From contig JBIOUF010000256.1 of the NCBI GenBank assembly GCA_044866695.1, positions 1-14,840 of the forward strand: a stretch of 14,840 nt of DNA. Direction: 5' to 3'. The DNA comes from JBIOUF01 sp044866695. Lineage in GTDB: Bacteria; Actinomycetota; Actinomycetes; Propionibacteriales; Nocardioidaceae. The notes beneath the pieces were generated by a model, which was not told the origin of the DNA, searched no databases, and worked only from the letters and a program-made list of their open reading frames with translations. Of this stretch, positions 14,748 through 14,840 are shown one piece after another (positions within the stretch are counted from its first letter, which is position 1; every line of letters begins with the position of its first letter). The position numbers and the translations under genes are program-made.

Positions 14748-14840
14748 GGTGGTCCAGGAGGGCGAGCTCGCGAGCCCACCGGTGGCTGAGGAGGGCGAGC
14801 CGCTAGGCGAGCCCACCTGTGGTTGAGGAGGGCGAGCCGC
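14748..14840. repeat. Short tandem cluster of the GGTTGAGGAG repeat, cut by the window edge
   Basis: Three successive units begin at about 14748 (GGTGGTCCAGGAGGGCGAG), 14781 (GGTGGCTGAGGAGGGCGAG) and 14818 (TGTGGTTGAGGAGGGCGAG), spaced 33 and 37 bp apart. Each is followed by a CGAGCCCACC-type tail, and the last is cut off by the end of the window. They belong to the same family as the blocks at 1-308 and 6658-6840. The cluster lies just upstream of the helicase promoter candidate. Confidence 0.75.

Noticed and set aside
14553..14816. Helicase N-terminal extension to 14816
   Set aside because: It crosses the repeat cluster and the promoter candidate, is Ser/Pro/Arg-rich and has no resemblance to helicase N-termini.

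Overview
The window is very GC-rich, with codon third positions almost all G or C, frequent GTG starts and several likely leaderless genes. This points to a high-GC actinobacterium. The intergenic GGTTGAGGAG / CTCCTCAACCACC repeats resemble those I associate with Nocardioides and its relatives, so Nocardioidaceae is my best guess. That is an inference from memory, not a database result. I see no tRNA, rRNA, transposase, integrase, CRISPR array or phage gene. Most genes read as ordinary chromosomal housekeeping and transport functions.

Layout. 1-308 is a compound repeat block containing a 188-bp duplication. 333-1754 holds a divergent pair: a DUF1697 protein (-) and a 281-residue protein of unknown function (+). 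1870-4270 is a compact polar amino-acid ABC importer operon (+): lipoprotein receptor, permease, ATPase. Converging on it is a minus-strand group, malic enzyme, YqgE/AlgH and DUF3039 (6534 down to 4291). A second repeat block (6658-6840) follows, then a DUF3048 lipoprotein (-). Upstream of that gene lies a tandem array of 22-bp units (7968-8077). Next come an SDR/FabG-like reductase (-) and, divergent from it, a PAP2-family membrane phosphatase (+).

The right third is all minus strand. It contains a small four-helix membrane protein (DUF6394-like) followed by a two-RCK potassium channel, then a HIT-family hydrolase, a cold-shock protein and a DEAD-box RNA helicase. The helicase appears to have a long leader. 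The window ends in a third repeat cluster (14748-14840).

How the genes work together. The ABC operon is a complete single-permease importer. The membrane protein and channel form a two-gene operon and may work as one potassium-conducting unit. The helicase and cold-shock protein lie head to tail, 62 bp apart, and both remodel RNA, so joint cold or RNA-structure control is plausible. Malic enzyme and YqgE are translationally coupled by an ATGA overlap.

The least explained items are the 22-bp tandem array with an inverted copy of its core at the DUF3048 start codon, the unknown 281-residue protein, and the channel/membrane-protein pair. I found no defence system, biosynthetic cluster or other clearly new multi-gene system.
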